Below are positions 25,256 to 33,565 of a stretch of DNA of 64,000 nt, piece after piece. Each line of letters opens with the position of its first letter. Positions within the stretch are counted from its first letter, which is position 1. The stretch spans positions 1-64,000 of the forward strand of contig JBJHCV010000008.1 of assembly GCA_050486225.1 (NCBI GenBank), given 5' to 3'. The notes beneath the pieces were generated by a model. The model saw nothing but the letters and a program-made list of their open reading frames with translations, had not been told where the DNA came from and searched no databases. The stretch comes from JBBDIX01 sp050486225. Its GTDB lineage: Bacteria > Actinomycetota > Nitriliruptoria > Nitriliruptorales > Nitriliruptoraceae. The position numbers and the translations under genes are program-made.

Positions 25256-25951
25256 CTACAGGTATCCGCCGGCGTTCGGGAGGGGGCCCGACGCGGCCTC
25301 GGGCGGCTCCATGCGCCGCTGCACGTCGTCCGGTGCCTCCTGGAAGGTGCGGCCTCCGAACTGGTCGCGGATCTGCTCGTCGAGCGACGCCGCGGTCGCG
25401 GCGATCGCGGCCACCGCGGCATGCAGTTCCGGCAGGTCGAGCGTGGTGCCCAGCAGGGTGTGGCGCAGCCACACGGCCCGGTTGGCGCGGTCGTAGCTGA
25501 ACGCGCCGAAGCCCAGTGAGTGATTCGTCGTCAACAGGAAGGTGGAGAGCCCCGCCTCGAGGTCGACGTCGAGGTTGGTGACCGAGAACACGCCGATCTG
25601 CGGACCCACCGGACTGGGTCCGATGGTGACGAACACCCTTGCGCCCTCGTGGGTGAAGGTGAAGTTGCCGAACGCGTCGACCTCGTAACCGCCGAGGATG
25701 GCGCGAAGGAGGTCACCGACGTGTTCACGAAGGTCTTCGGGGTCGACGAAGATCCCTGTGCGCCGAGGTGGCCGGGGCAACCGGTGCGGCGTCACGGGGT
25801 TGACCTCGGCGGACCCGGACCTGCGGACCTCGGTGTCCGCGGGAGCCGCGGGAGTCTGTGCGGTAGTGGCCTCGTCCGGGCCGCCCTCCGACTCGTCGGC
25901 GGACCCGTCGGGTGGGGTGGCCCCGGCAGCGCGCGGGCGGGGTTCGCTCAT
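25256..25951 (-). CDS. YbjN/type III chaperone-like protein
   Basis: A 231-residue soluble protein. The first 65 residues are low-complexity (Pro, Ala, Glu). A domain with the YbjN or CesT-like fold follows: FVDPEDLREHVGDLLRAIL, alternating strands (GNFTFTHEGARVFVTIGPS, GVFSVTNLDVD), then LTTNHSLGFGAFSYDRANRAVWLRHTLLG and a C-terminal helical tail. This pattern (NH near the start of a helix, then GRFSYD-like strands) is typical of actinobacterial YbjN proteins, whose biochemical role is not known. The ATG has a GAGGAG site. It is divergent from the NfeD-like gene. The 143 bp between it and the PBP start holds nothing clear. Confidence 0.75.
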   Translation of the reverse strand: MSEPRPRAAGATPPDGSADESEGGPDEATTAQTPAAPADTEVRRSGSAEVNPVTPHRLPRPPRRTGIFVDPEDLREHVGDLLRAILGGYEVDAFGNFTFTHEGARVFVTIGPSPVGPQIGVFSVTNLDVDLEAGLSTFLLTTNHSLGFGAFSYDRANRAVWLRHTLLGTTLDLPELHAAVAAIAATAASLDEQIRDQFGGRTFQEAPDDVQRRMEPPEAASGPLPNAGGYL

Positions 25952-26012
25952 CGTCGACTCCTCGTCTGCCCCAGAGCATGCCGCCGCGAACGGGCCCGTG
26001 CACGCCCGGCGG

Positions 26013-26018
26013 TAGGAT
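26013..26018 (+). promoter_or_regulatory. -10 box (TAGGAT) for a leaderless nfeD-like mRNA
   Basis: TAGGAT ends 7 nt before the ATG at 26026. Transcription starting at the usual distance would begin at or just before the start codon, so the mRNA is probably leaderless. No ribosome-binding site is visible upstream. Confidence 0.6.
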
Positions 26019-26025
26019 TGCAGCC

Positions 26026-27417
26026 ATGTCCACCCTGTACGCGGCCCTGCGCCGCACCCTCGTCGTGTCCTGCCTCGCGGGCCTCGGCCTCGGCCTGCTC
26101 GTCACGCCGTCGCCGGCCGCAGAGGTCGAGTCGTCCGGCTCCTGTCCCGACGGGGTGGTGGCCGACCCGCGGCGCGTCGAGGTGCTGCCGCTGCGCGGCG
26201 GCTTCATCGATCCACCGGTCGTCGACGAGGTCACCGACGTGATCGCGCTCGCGGAGTCGCACGGGTCCGAACTGATCGTGCTCCAGTACTCGTCACGCGG
26301 TGGGGTGTCCTCGGACATCGACGTGCTCGTCGATCGGATCGAGGCGAGTTCGGTGCCCGTGGCGGTGCTGGTCGGTCCGCTGGGCACCGGTGCACGGGCC
26401 GAGGGGGCCGCGGGCATGCTGTGGGCAGCCGCGGACGTGCGGGCGGTGGCGCTCGACGCGAGCGTGGGCCCTGTCCGACCCGTGGACCTCGCGCTCGGTG
26501 CGGACGGCGTCGACGAGTTCGCGATGCTGAGCCGACTCCTCCCGGGCGCCGATGCGGCCATGGTGGAGCGCCTCCTCGACACCCGGGTGCCGGCGGCGGA
26601 CCTCGTCGAGGCGGGACTGGTGACCGTGGAGGCCGCCGGGCTCGAACCCCTGCTCCTCGAACTCGACGGGACGAACGTCAGCCCTGCCGGCCAGGAACGG
26701 ACCCTGCAGCTGCGCGCGTGTGAGGTCGAGGTCCGGTTCCACACGATGGGTCTCGTGCGACGGATGCTGCACGCCGCGACCACGGGCCCGTTCGTGTACC
26801 TGCTGCTCGTCGCCGGGATCGGCATGCTGCTGTTCGAGCTGTTCCAGCCCGGGTTCGGGGTGGCCGGCATCGCCGGGGTGGTCACGGGCGCCATCGGGGT
26901 GTTCGGGCTCACGGTGCTGCCGGTCACGTGGTGGGCGGTGGCGCTCGTCGTGCTCGGGCTCCTGCTCTACGCCGTGGACACCGCGATCGCGGGGTTCGGA
27001 CCGGTCACGCTCGCCGCGACGGTGGCGCTGGTGGTCGGGTCCCTGCGCTTCTACGCGGCAGACCAGCTCGCGCTCGACCCCTGGCTCGTGGCGGGAACGA
27101 CACTGACCGCGTTCGTGTTCTTCGTGTTCGTCATGACGAGCCTGCTTCGGGCCCAGGCAGGTCCGGACGGGGTGTCGATGGAGGACCTGGTCGGCCGTCC
27201 CGGCATCGTCCGGTCGGTGCTCAGCCCGGAGGGCCACGTGTTCATCGACGGTGCCCTCTGGCGGGCCCGCTGGACCGGTGAGTCCCGGCGCGCGAAGGTC
27301 GGGACCCCGGTGCGGGTCCACGCCGTGGAGGGTGCGGTCGTGCTCGTCGAACCGTTCGACCCCCAGCAGGTGTCGTCGGCGCCGACGGGATCCACCGAGG
27401 TGTCCACGACGGACTGA
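26026..27417 (+). CDS. NfeD-like membrane protein with degenerate ClpP-type domain
   Basis: A 463-residue membrane protein. A signal-like hydrophobic segment (residues 12-30) is followed by a ClpP-fold domain (RRVEVLPLRGGFIDPPVVDEV, LIVLQYSSRGGVSSD), four or so membrane helices from about residue 255 to 375, and a C-terminal OB-fold NfeD domain (DLVGRPGIVRSVLSPEGHVFIDGALWRARW). In active NfeD proteases the loop GARAxSAG carries the catalytic Ser; here it reads GARAEGAAG (residues 122-130), with no Ser, so proteolysis is unlikely. Such proteins often work with SPFH/stomatin partners, none of which is in the window. Probably leaderless (TAGGAT upstream). A hairpin follows directly. Confidence 0.85.
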   Translation: MSTLYAALRRTLVVSCLAGLGLGLLVTPSPAAEVESSGSCPDGVVADPRRVEVLPLRGGFIDPPVVDEVTDVIALAESHGSELIVLQYSSRGGVSSDIDVLVDRIEASSVPVAVLVGPLGTGARAEGAAGMLWAAADVRAVALDASVGPVRPVDLALGADGVDEFAMLSRLLPGADAAMVERLLDTRVPAADLVEAGLVTVEAAGLEPLLLELDGTNVSPAGQERTLQLRACEVEVRFHTMGLVRRMLHAATTGPFVYLLLVAGIGMLLFELFQPGFGVAGIAGVVTGAIGVFGLTVLPVTWWAVALVVLGLLLYAVDTAIAGFGPVTLAATVALVVGSLRFYAADQLALDPWLVAGTTLTAFVFFVFVMTSLLRAQAGPDGVSMEDLVGRPGIVRSVLSPEGHVFIDGALWRARWTGESRRAKVGTPVRVHAVEGAVVLVEPFDPQQVSSAPTGSTEVSTTD

Positions 27418-27438
27418 CGTCTGGAGGGTGCCAGACGT
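27417..27438 (+). terminator. Hairpin after the nfeD-like gene
   Basis: ACGTCTGG (27417-27424) and CCAGACGT (27431-27438) form a perfect 8-bp stem with a 6-nt loop, beginning at the last base of the stop codon. No U-tract follows. It may end the nfeD-like transcript and insulate whiB; an operator role is the alternative. Confidence 0.55.
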
Positions 27439-27460
27439 CGTGTCTCGCACGATTCGGGTC

Positions 27461-27489
27461 TGGTCAACGGCCCGTCAGGGGCCTAGTGT
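27461..27489 (+). promoter_or_regulatory. Candidate promoter of whiB
   Basis: TGGTCA (27461-27466) and TAGTGT (27484-27489) are separated by 17 bp, and each resembles the sigma70 consensus. The start codon is 61 nt further on, leaving a moderate leader. Confidence 0.4.
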
Positions 27490-27550
27490 TCGGGGTCGAC
27501 GTCGAGGAGCGACGGCACACCGGTGGTGGTGTGCATGGAAAGGGGGCGTC

Positions 27551-27865
27551 GTGGCAGAGGGAACGTCCTTCACCCTGCCCGGGGTACTGATGGAACCGGG
27601 TGACGTAGCCGCACCCGAGTGGACGTTGGAGGCCAGGTGCCGTCGGGAGGACCCGGCGCTGTTCTTCGGCCCCAACCGGTTCGAACCCAAGCGTGAGCGT
27701 CTGGCCCGAGAGAGCGCCGCGAAGGCGATCTGCGTGGAGTGCCCGTGCGTCCAGGCGTGCCGGGAACACGCGATCGCCACCGGTGAGACCTACGGGGTCT
27801 GGGGCGGCCTCGGTGAGTCGGACCGCCGGGAACTGATCGAGCACCACTCTCCGCTGGCCGTCTGA
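27551..27865 (+). CDS. WhiB-family Fe-S regulator
   Basis: A 104-residue WhiB-like protein. The four cluster-binding Cys are in WTLEARCRRED, AICVECPCVQAC (CxxC plus the last Cys), with one extra Cys in the PC pair. The family turn GVWGGLGESDRRELI follows. Known members bind a 4Fe-4S cluster and act with the principal sigma factor in redox, stress or developmental control. The GTG at 27551 follows an AAAGGGGG tract. It is preceded by its own promoter-like pair and the nfeD terminator, so it is probably monocistronic. Which of the WhiB subfamilies it belongs to cannot be read with certainty; the short N-terminal extension would fit a WhiB1/WhiB2-type protein. Confidence 0.95.
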   Translation: MAEGTSFTLPGVLMEPGDVAAPEWTLEARCRREDPALFFGPNRFEPKRERLARESAAKAICVECPCVQACREHAIATGETYGVWGGLGESDRRELIEHHSPLAV

Positions 27866-28004
27866 CGCGAGGTCCCTGCGCGAGCGGGTGGTCCCTGCGC
27901 CGGTGCGGCGACTACGGTGGGAGTCGGACGACCCCTGCCCGCAGTGGTGCTCGCGGGTGGGAGCGTCGGACCTGCGACCTGCCCCCGTGCACAGGAGTCC
28001 CGAC

Positions 28005-28148
28005 GTGACCCGCTGGGAGTACGCCACCGCGCCCCTGATCAGCCATGCCCTCCAGCAGATCCTCAACCAGTGGGGATCGGACGGGTGGGAACTCGTGTGC
28101 GTCGTCAGTGACGTCGCGTACTTCAAGCGGCCCGTGGCCGACCAGTGA
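28005..28148 (+). CDS. Small DUF4177-like protein
   Basis: A 47-residue protein, WEYATAPLISHALQQILNQWGSDGWELVC then a short strand. The WEYxxxPL...LNxxGxxGWELV pattern is typical of the DUF4177 or actinobacterial homologue family found next to RidA genes. The GTG at 28005 has a clear AGGAG site 7-8 nt upstream, and the stop overlaps the next gene by 4 nt (GTGA). The pairing and coupling support a real gene despite its length; function is unknown. Confidence 0.8.
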   Translation: MTRWEYATAPLISHALQQILNQWGSDGWELVCVVSDVAYFKRPVADQ

Positions 28149-28600
28149 GCGCTCGCGAGCGTCTCGCGGAGCTCGGACTCGAACTGCCCGCCGTCCCGAC
28201 GCCAGCAGCGGCGTACCGCCCGTGGAGTCGGACCGGTGACTGGATCCACACGGCGGGGCAGTTGCCGATGGTGGACGGGGCACTCGCCGCGACCGGTCGG
28301 CTCGGTGAGGCGCTCGACACCGACCAGGGTGCACACCTCGCCGGCATCGCCGCACTCAACGTGCTGGCGGTGCTCGACGCCGCTGCCGGACTCGACGACG
28401 TGCGGATCGTGCGACTGACCGTGTACGTCGCGTCCACCCCGGACTTCGACGCGCAGCACCTGGTCGCAAACGGTGCATCGCAGCTGATCGGAGACGTGCT
28501 CGGGGAGCGGGGGTTGCACGCGCGCTCGGCCGTCGGGGTCGCCCAGCTGCCGCTGTCCAGCCCCGTCGAGATCGAGGCCGTGGCGGTCGTCGAGCCCTGA
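28145..28600 (+). CDS. RidA/YjgF-family protein
   Basis: A 151-residue member of the YjgF/YER057c/UK114 family. Seen features: LAELGLELPAVPTPAAAYRPWSRTGDWIHTAGQLPMVDG near the start, NVLAVLDAAAGLDDVRIVRLTVYV in the middle, and the C-terminal GERGLHARSAVGVAQLPLSSPVEIEAVAVV. The Arg of RSAVGV matches the conserved substrate Arg that lets RidA deaminate reactive imines and enamines. It is translationally coupled to the small DUF4177-like gene. Members in this gene context belong to a RidA-like subgroup whose substrate is not established. Confidence 0.92.
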   Translation: MSARERLAELGLELPAVPTPAAAYRPWSRTGDWIHTAGQLPMVDGALAATGRLGEALDTDQGAHLAGIAALNVLAVLDAAAGLDDVRIVRLTVYVASTPDFDAQHLVANGASQLIGDVLGERGLHARSAVGVAQLPLSSPVEIEAVAVVEP

Positions 28601-28616
28601 CGCCACGCCGTCGGGC

Positions 28617-30443
28617 TCAGCCGCTCAGCGTGTGACGATCGCCGTCGAAGCGGGTGACCCCCGTTCGCGCGAGATGCTCGAGCAGGGGGATCGCGAACCG
28701 GCGAGTCGTCCCCCAGGCCGTTCGGGCCTCCGCCGCCGAGAACGGCGTGCCTCCGGCTCCGATCTGCTCGAGGGAGCGCCGCGCCTGGTCGATCGCAGCG
28801 CGCGCGAACGCCACGTCGCCGCACCGCACGACGTGACCTGCCTGGACGAGTTCCGTGACACCGCGATGGTCGACGCCGTGGTGTGCCGCGAGTTCGGACA
28901 GGTCGCGCGGGGACAACCCGTCGTGCTCCAGGTCCTGGACGAGTGCTCGTAGCCGTCGCTGCCGGGACACCTCGGCGCGGTCCGCGTGCTCGGCCAGCGA
29001 CCACCCACCTGTGGTCCGCACCAGTCGCCCCCGGGTGGTGAGGTGGTCCACGGCGGCGCGTGCCACCGCCGCCGAGACGCCGGTCGTGGCCAGCGCTCCG
29101 GCGACCACCGTCCGGTCGTGGGTCCCCGGTCCCACGTCGGCGACCGCGTCGTCCCAACGTTCGACGACCGACGACAGCACGGCGGCGTGCGAGCTCACCA
29201 CCTCGACCCCGTCGAACGACGCGAGATCCGTCGCTCCCATGGCCCCGAGCAGTTCGTCGACGGGCGCGGATCCCCCCCAGAGCCGCAGGAGGGTCGCAGC
29301 GTCCCGCGACACGGACAGGTCGGTGAGGGCGGACACGCGTCGAGCCCGGGGAAGTCGACTGCGGCGCGGCCGCGTGTCGAGCACCACGGCACCGGCGGCG
29401 ACGACGCGGCGACCGGTGTCGCGGAGGATCAGGCGGTCCCCGATGGCCAACGGCAGGGCTGCAGCCAGTCGGAGGCGTACTGGCCCCTCGGGTGGGTGGT
29501 CGCCTCCCAGTGGGCCCGCGAGGGGCACGAGGCGCGCCTCGTGGTGGGCACTGCCGACGTGGACGTGCCACGCCCCGGACTCGTCGACCTCGCGCAGGGC
29601 CGTCACCCAGACGTCCACGGTGTCGGTCACCGTCCACGGCACGTCGTCACCGACGAGCACGTGGCCGCGCGTCAGCGTGTGGTGGTCGATGCCGGACAGG
29701 TTCACCGCGACACGTTCCCCCGGTCGTGCCTCGGACACGGCATCGCCGAGTGACTGCAGCCCGCGGACGCGAGCGCGCTGGCCACTGGGCAGGGATCGCA
29801 CCTGCTGACCCGCGGTCAGGCGACCACCCACGAGCGTGCCCGTGACGACGGTGCCTGCGCCGGCGACGGTGAACGTCCGGTCGACCCACAGGCGGGGGCG
29901 ACCTTGGTCCGCCGGGGGAGGGACCCGCGCAAGGCCGTCGACGACCGCCGCCCGCAGTTCGTCGAGGCCTCGCCCGGAGATCCCGTCGACCGCGAGCACC
30001 GGCGCACCCGCGAGGCTGGTGGCAGCCAGACGAGCCGAGACGTCGGCGCGGACCAGGTCGACCCGTTCGTCGTCGACGACGTCGGCCTTGGTGACCGCGA
30101 CCGCGACCGCGGGAACCCCGAGGAGGTCGAGCACCTCGAGGTGTTCCTGCGACTGTCGGGACCAACCGTCGTCGGCGGCGACGACGAACAGCGCGGCCGG
30201 CACGGGGCCCGTGCCGGCGAGCATGGTCGCGACGAAGCGCTCGTGTCCGGGGACGTCGACGAACGCGACGGTGACGCTGGTGTCGCGGTCACGCAGGTCG
30301 GTCCACACGAAGCCCAGGTCGATGCTCAGGCCACGACGTCGCTCGTCCTCGAGGCGGTCGGGCTCCATGCCCGTGAGCGCCCGCAGGAGCGTCGACTTCC
30401 CGTGGTCCACGTGCCCGGCGGTGGCGACGACACGGTGGCTCAT
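28617..30443 (-). CDS. selB: Selenocysteine-specific elongation factor SelB
   Basis: A 608-residue translation GTPase that brings Sec-tRNA(Sec) to the ribosome at UGA codons with a SECIS element. The N-terminal G domain has AGHVDHGKSTLLRALTG, DVPGHERFV and VTKADVV (TKAD in place of NKxD, as is usual in SelB). EF-Tu-like domains II and III follow (TFTVAGAGTVVTGTLVGG), then winged-helix repeats that recognise the SECIS RNA (DLSELAAHHGVDHRGVTELVQAGHVV and the last WH). The ATG at 30443 overlaps the selA stop by 4 nt (ATGA). Together with selA it shows that the organism decodes UGA as Sec, though no tRNA-Sec was found in the window. Confidence 0.96.
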   Translation of the reverse strand: MSHRVVATAGHVDHGKSTLLRALTGMEPDRLEDERRRGLSIDLGFVWTDLRDRDTSVTVAFVDVPGHERFVATMLAGTGPVPAALFVVAADDGWSRQSQEHLEVLDLLGVPAVAVAVTKADVVDDERVDLVRADVSARLAATSLAGAPVLAVDGISGRGLDELRAAVVDGLARVPPPADQGRPRLWVDRTFTVAGAGTVVTGTLVGGRLTAGQQVRSLPSGQRARVRGLQSLGDAVSEARPGERVAVNLSGIDHHTLTRGHVLVGDDVPWTVTDTVDVWVTALREVDESGAWHVHVGSAHHEARLVPLAGPLGGDHPPEGPVRLRLAAALPLAIGDRLILRDTGRRVVAAGAVVLDTRPRRSRLPRARRVSALTDLSVSRDAATLLRLWGGSAPVDELLGAMGATDLASFDGVEVVSSHAAVLSSVVERWDDAVADVGPGTHDRTVVAGALATTGVSAAVARAAVDHLTTRGRLVRTTGGWSLAEHADRAEVSRQRRLRALVQDLEHDGLSPRDLSELAAHHGVDHRGVTELVQAGHVVRCGDVAFARAAIDQARRSLEQIGAGGTPFSAAEARTAWGTTRRFAIPLLEHLARTGVTRFDGDRHTLSG

Positions 30444-31807
30444 GGGGAGTCGGCGGGTACGGCGAGCGCGTCGACCAGGTCGGCGTCCCGGGACGGGGCC
30501 ACGGTGCGCAGGTCGAGGACCACGCGGCCCCGTTCGATGCGCGCGATGACGGGGGTCGCGGCCTGGCGCAGTCGTGCCACGTAGCGTTCCGGGTCCTGCG
30601 GAGTGACAGAGAGACCCCACGACGGGAACCGGACACCGGGGACGGACCCGCCACCCACCGCGGACTGGGTCGCCACCGACTCCACGTGGGGTCCGGCTGC
30701 CGCGGCGATGCGGTCGGCCCGCTCGCGGAGCACCTCGACCGGTGTGCGCAGCATGGCGACGACCGGCACGTCGACCGGTTCCGTGGCGCGCAGGTGTGCT
30801 CCGAGGGTGGCCTCGAGTGCGGCCCGCTGGAGCTTGTCGACGCGCAGCGCGCGCGCCATCGGGTGGCTCGTGCACCGGCGGATCAGGTCGGGACGGCCGG
30901 CGATGATGCCGGCCTGGGGGCCGCCGAGGAGCTTGTCTCCCGAGTAGATCACGAGGTCCGCGCCGGCACGCACCGCGGCCTCGACCGACGGTTCGTCGGC
31001 CAGCGGGCCGTCGGTGTCGTGCAGGAGGCCCGATCCGAGGTCGTAGACGACGGGGACGTCGTGGTCGGCGCCGAGTCGGGTGAGTTCGTCGATCGACGCC
31101 TCTGCGGTGAACCCGGTCATGGCGAAGTTCGACCGGTGCACCTTGAGCAGCATCCCGGTGTCCTCGGTGAGGGCCCGTTCGTAGTCGGCGATGCGGGTGC
31201 GGTTGGTCGTCCCGACCTCGACCAGGCGGCTCCCCGAGACCTCCATGATGTCGGGAAGTCGATACGACCCGCCGATCTCGATGAGTTCCCCACGGCTGAC
31301 CACGGTCTCACGACCGTGCGCGAGCGCCATCAGGACGAGCAGCAGGGCGGCTGCGCCGTTGTTCACGACGGTCGCCGCCTCGGTTCCGGACGCCTCGGCG
31401 GCGAGGAGTCCGAGCGAGGCCGTGCGTGAGCCGCGCTGCCCGGCGTCCAGGTCGTACTCGACGGTGGCGTACCCCGCCGCGTCGAGCACGGCCTCACGGG
31501 CAGCTGCGGACAGTGGTGCCCGACCCAGGTTGGTGTGCAGCACGACACCGGTCGCGTTGACGACCGGGGTGACCCGTGCACGGCGCCGCGCGGTGAGCAG
31601 GTAGCCGGCGGCAGCGACGACGTCCTCGGCCGAGGGCGCCGAGCCACCACGCTCGATGCTGGCCCGCACCGTGTCGAGGTGGGTTCGCAGCGCCGTGACC
31701 ACGGGACCTCGCCCGTGCTGGTCCACGAGGTGCTCGACATCGGGCCGACGGAGCAGGGCGTCGACCTGGGGCAGCTGCTCGTACTGCTGGCTGCGTTCGT
31801 CGGTCAC
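30440..31807 (-). CDS. selA: L-seryl-tRNA(Sec) selenium transferase
   Basis: A 455-residue PLP enzyme that turns Ser-tRNA(Sec) into Sec-tRNA(Sec) using selenophosphate. Seen motifs: the N-terminal helical domain (LPQVDALLRRPDVEHLVDQHG), NATGVVLHTNLGRAPLS, VVNNGAAALLLVLMALA, SRGELIEIGGSYRLPDIM, and Lys292 in YSGDKLLGGPQAGII, which binds PLP. Length matches bacterial SelA. It is the first gene of selA-selB with ATGA coupling. selD is not nearby; the purine-type synthase at 43.4 kb is PurM, not SelD. A TAGGAT hexamer on the same strand lies 82 nt upstream. Confidence 0.97.
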   Translation of the reverse strand: MTDERSQQYEQLPQVDALLRRPDVEHLVDQHGRGPVVTALRTHLDTVRASIERGGSAPSAEDVVAAAGYLLTARRRARVTPVVNATGVVLHTNLGRAPLSAAAREAVLDAAGYATVEYDLDAGQRGSRTASLGLLAAEASGTEAATVVNNGAAALLLVLMALAHGRETVVSRGELIEIGGSYRLPDIMEVSGSRLVEVGTTNRTRIADYERALTEDTGMLLKVHRSNFAMTGFTAEASIDELTRLGADHDVPVVYDLGSGLLHDTDGPLADEPSVEAAVRAGADLVIYSGDKLLGGPQAGIIAGRPDLIRRCTSHPMARALRVDKLQRAALEATLGAHLRATEPVDVPVVAMLRTPVEVLRERADRIAAAAGPHVESVATQSAVGGGSVPGVRFPSWGLSVTPQDPERYVARLRQAATPVIARIERGRVVLDLRTVAPSRDADLVDALAVPADSP

Positions 31808-31888
31808 GACCGTCCTCGTCCGTGGGCGAGTGCCGTCGCACGCCGCGACGGGGGCCGCCGACCCGACTGGGTGGAGCCCTGCCCATGC

Positions 31889-31894
31889 ATCCTA
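31889..31894 (-). promoter_or_regulatory. Candidate -10 box (TAGGAT) for selAB
   Basis: On the minus strand TAGGAT lies 82 nt before the selA ATG, in the 155-bp divergent region shared with the MBL-fold gene. No -35 or selenium-responsive element was recognised. Confidence 0.35.
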
Positions 31895-31962
31895 ATGGGG
31901 TGTATGGACGTCGAGCCCTAGCCTCCGGGTGACGTCGGTCCCGGACACGGAGGATGCCACCC

Positions 31963-32880
31963 GTGGACGTCACACCGCCGGTCGACCCGAGAGGCGGAGA
32001 CCCGGCCCCCGCGCCGCTGGCACTCGTCGAGCGGCTCGACGAGTGCACGACACGTGTCCTCGCCCCGAATCCGTCACCCATGACCCTCGACGGGACCAAC
32101 ACGTACGTGCTCGGAGTCGACGGGACCGGCGACGTCGTGGTCGTCGACCCCGGCCCGAACGATGCAGACCACCTGGCGCGCGTCGAGGCCGTCGTCGCAC
32201 GTCTGGATGCCGAGGTCCGTGCCGTGCTGCTGACCCATGGGCACGCGGACCACGCCGAGGCGGCGGTGCCGTGGGCGCGTCGCCTCGGCTGTGGGGTGAT
32301 CGCCGCCGCAGGCACGGGACGTGCCGATCGACCGGTCGGAGACGGTGACCGTGTGCCCGTCGGCGGGGTGGAGATCGAGGTGGTCGCGACCCCGGGGCAC
32401 ACGCGGGATCACGTCGCGTTCCGACTCCCCACCGGCGCGCTGCTGACCGGAGACCACGTGCTGGGGCGCGGCACCACCGTGATCGCACACCCCGACGGGC
32501 ACCTCGGGTCGTACGTCGACAGCCTGCGCCGCGTGCTCGACCTGCGATCGGACGCGCTGTTCCCCGGGCACGGCCCGGTCGTCACCGCCGATGCGTCGGG
32601 GGTCGTGGCGTTCCACCTCGCGCACCGCCGGTACCGCACATGGCAGGTGGCGATGGCCTGCGAGGGCAGTGCGCTGACGTCCGGCGAGATCGTCGAACGG
32701 ACCCACCCACAGGCGACGGGAGTGCTCGTCCGAGCGGCGCGTGCCACCGTCGACGCGACGCTCGAGTGGCTGGTCGACCACGAACTCGTACGTGTGACGG
32801 GTGCGTGTCGACGTCACGAACTCGCCGTGGAACCGTCGCACCTCGAGGCCCGGATCGAGGTGCTGTTCGGACGGCAGTGA
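31963..32880 (+). CDS. MBL-fold hydrolase with C-terminal winged helix
   Basis: A 305-residue metallo-beta-lactamase-fold enzyme. Metal motifs: LLTHGHADHAEAA, ATPGHTRDHVAF, LLTGDHVLG and LFPGHGPVV. The C-terminal region (AHRRYRTWQVAMACEGSALTSGEIVER...) resembles the winged-helix tail of the LACTB2 branch, some of which are endoribonucleases; other relatives hydrolyse thioesters. The substrate is unknown. The GTG at 31963 is preferred because a GGAGG site lies 7 nt upstream; the ATG at 31954 overlaps that site. It is divergent from selA. Confidence 0.88.
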   Translation: MDVTPPVDPRGGDPAPAPLALVERLDECTTRVLAPNPSPMTLDGTNTYVLGVDGTGDVVVVDPGPNDADHLARVEAVVARLDAEVRAVLLTHGHADHAEAAVPWARRLGCGVIAAAGTGRADRPVGDGDRVPVGGVEIEVVATPGHTRDHVAFRLPTGALLTGDHVLGRGTTVIAHPDGHLGSYVDSLRRVLDLRSDALFPGHGPVVTADASGVVAFHLAHRRYRTWQVAMACEGSALTSGEIVERTHPQATGVLVRAARATVDATLEWLVDHELVRVTGACRRHELAVEPSHLEARIEVLFGRQ

Positions 32881-32962
32881 CCGCCGGAACCCGCCCCACG
32901 CCCCAGTCAGGCCCCGGGCGGCCGTCCGACGTGTCGAGTCCCGGGGTCTGCGAAGCTCGGGT

Positions 32963-33370
32963 TCAGGCGGTGCGGCGAGTGCGGGCGATGCCGGCTGCCT
33001 TCAGTGCCGCAGCGGGGACACCGGCCTCACGCCAGGCGGCGTAGCTGATGCCCTTGCGTTCGGAGTACTCGGCGGCGGCGTCGACGAACCCACGCTCGAG
33101 GGCCTCCAGGTCCGGCTGGTCCTGCAGGGCGATCAGGCGCTGTTCCAGGTCCAGCCGCCGCTGGATCAGCTCCACCCGGCGGGCCGGGTCGGGCTCGGCG
33201 TCGATCTCGCCCTGGACGTCCACCAGGCGCCGGTTGATCGTGTCGGCATCAAGGCGGCGACCCGGCTTCCTCCCGGTCTCCAGGGCCGCGAGATACTCGC
33301 GAATGGCCCTGCCCTGGGCGCGTCCGCGCGCGAGCGCTTCCTTGTGTTCGCGGGTCATCTGTCGTGCCAC
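32963..33370 (-). CDS. Small charged helical protein, unknown function
   Basis: A 135-residue protein, highly charged, predicted almost fully helical. The first 30 residues are basic (TREHKEALARGRAQGRAIREYL). A coiled-coil-like middle follows (INRRLVDVQGEIDAE, RVELIQRRLDLEQRLIALQ), then a compact tail (AAEYSERKGISYAAWREAGVPAAALKAAGIARTRR). The SYAAWREAGVPAxxLxxAGI tail has the look of a small DNA- or RNA-binding helix-turn-helix. The GTG at 33370 has a GGAGA site 6 nt upstream, and the next upstream bases leave coding character. I believe it is a real actinobacterial gene but cannot name its family or role. Confidence 0.7.
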   Translation of the reverse strand: MARQMTREHKEALARGRAQGRAIREYLAALETGRKPGRRLDADTINRRLVDVQGEIDAEPDPARRVELIQRRLDLEQRLIALQDQPDLEALERGFVDAAAEYSERKGISYAAWREAGVPAAALKAAGIARTRRTA

Positions 33371-33565
33371 ACCATCTCCTGTCGGATCAGCCTTCGTCCT
33401 TTGGGCTTTCCGAGCGTATGTCATGGCCGGCCATGTGGGCACCTCGTGACACGACCTTTCGGGTTTCCGACGCAAGACGTCGACACGATATGTTGGTCAT
33501 TCAACACCACTGATCCGCCTCGTATGTGGTGGATTCGATCAGTTCCCGACGCATCAGACGATGGA

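Noticed and set aside
31808..31962. Possible tRNA-Sec gene near selA
   Set aside because: The stretch ACCCGACTGGGTGGAG and what follows cannot be folded into a long-acceptor cloverleaf with a TCA anticodon.
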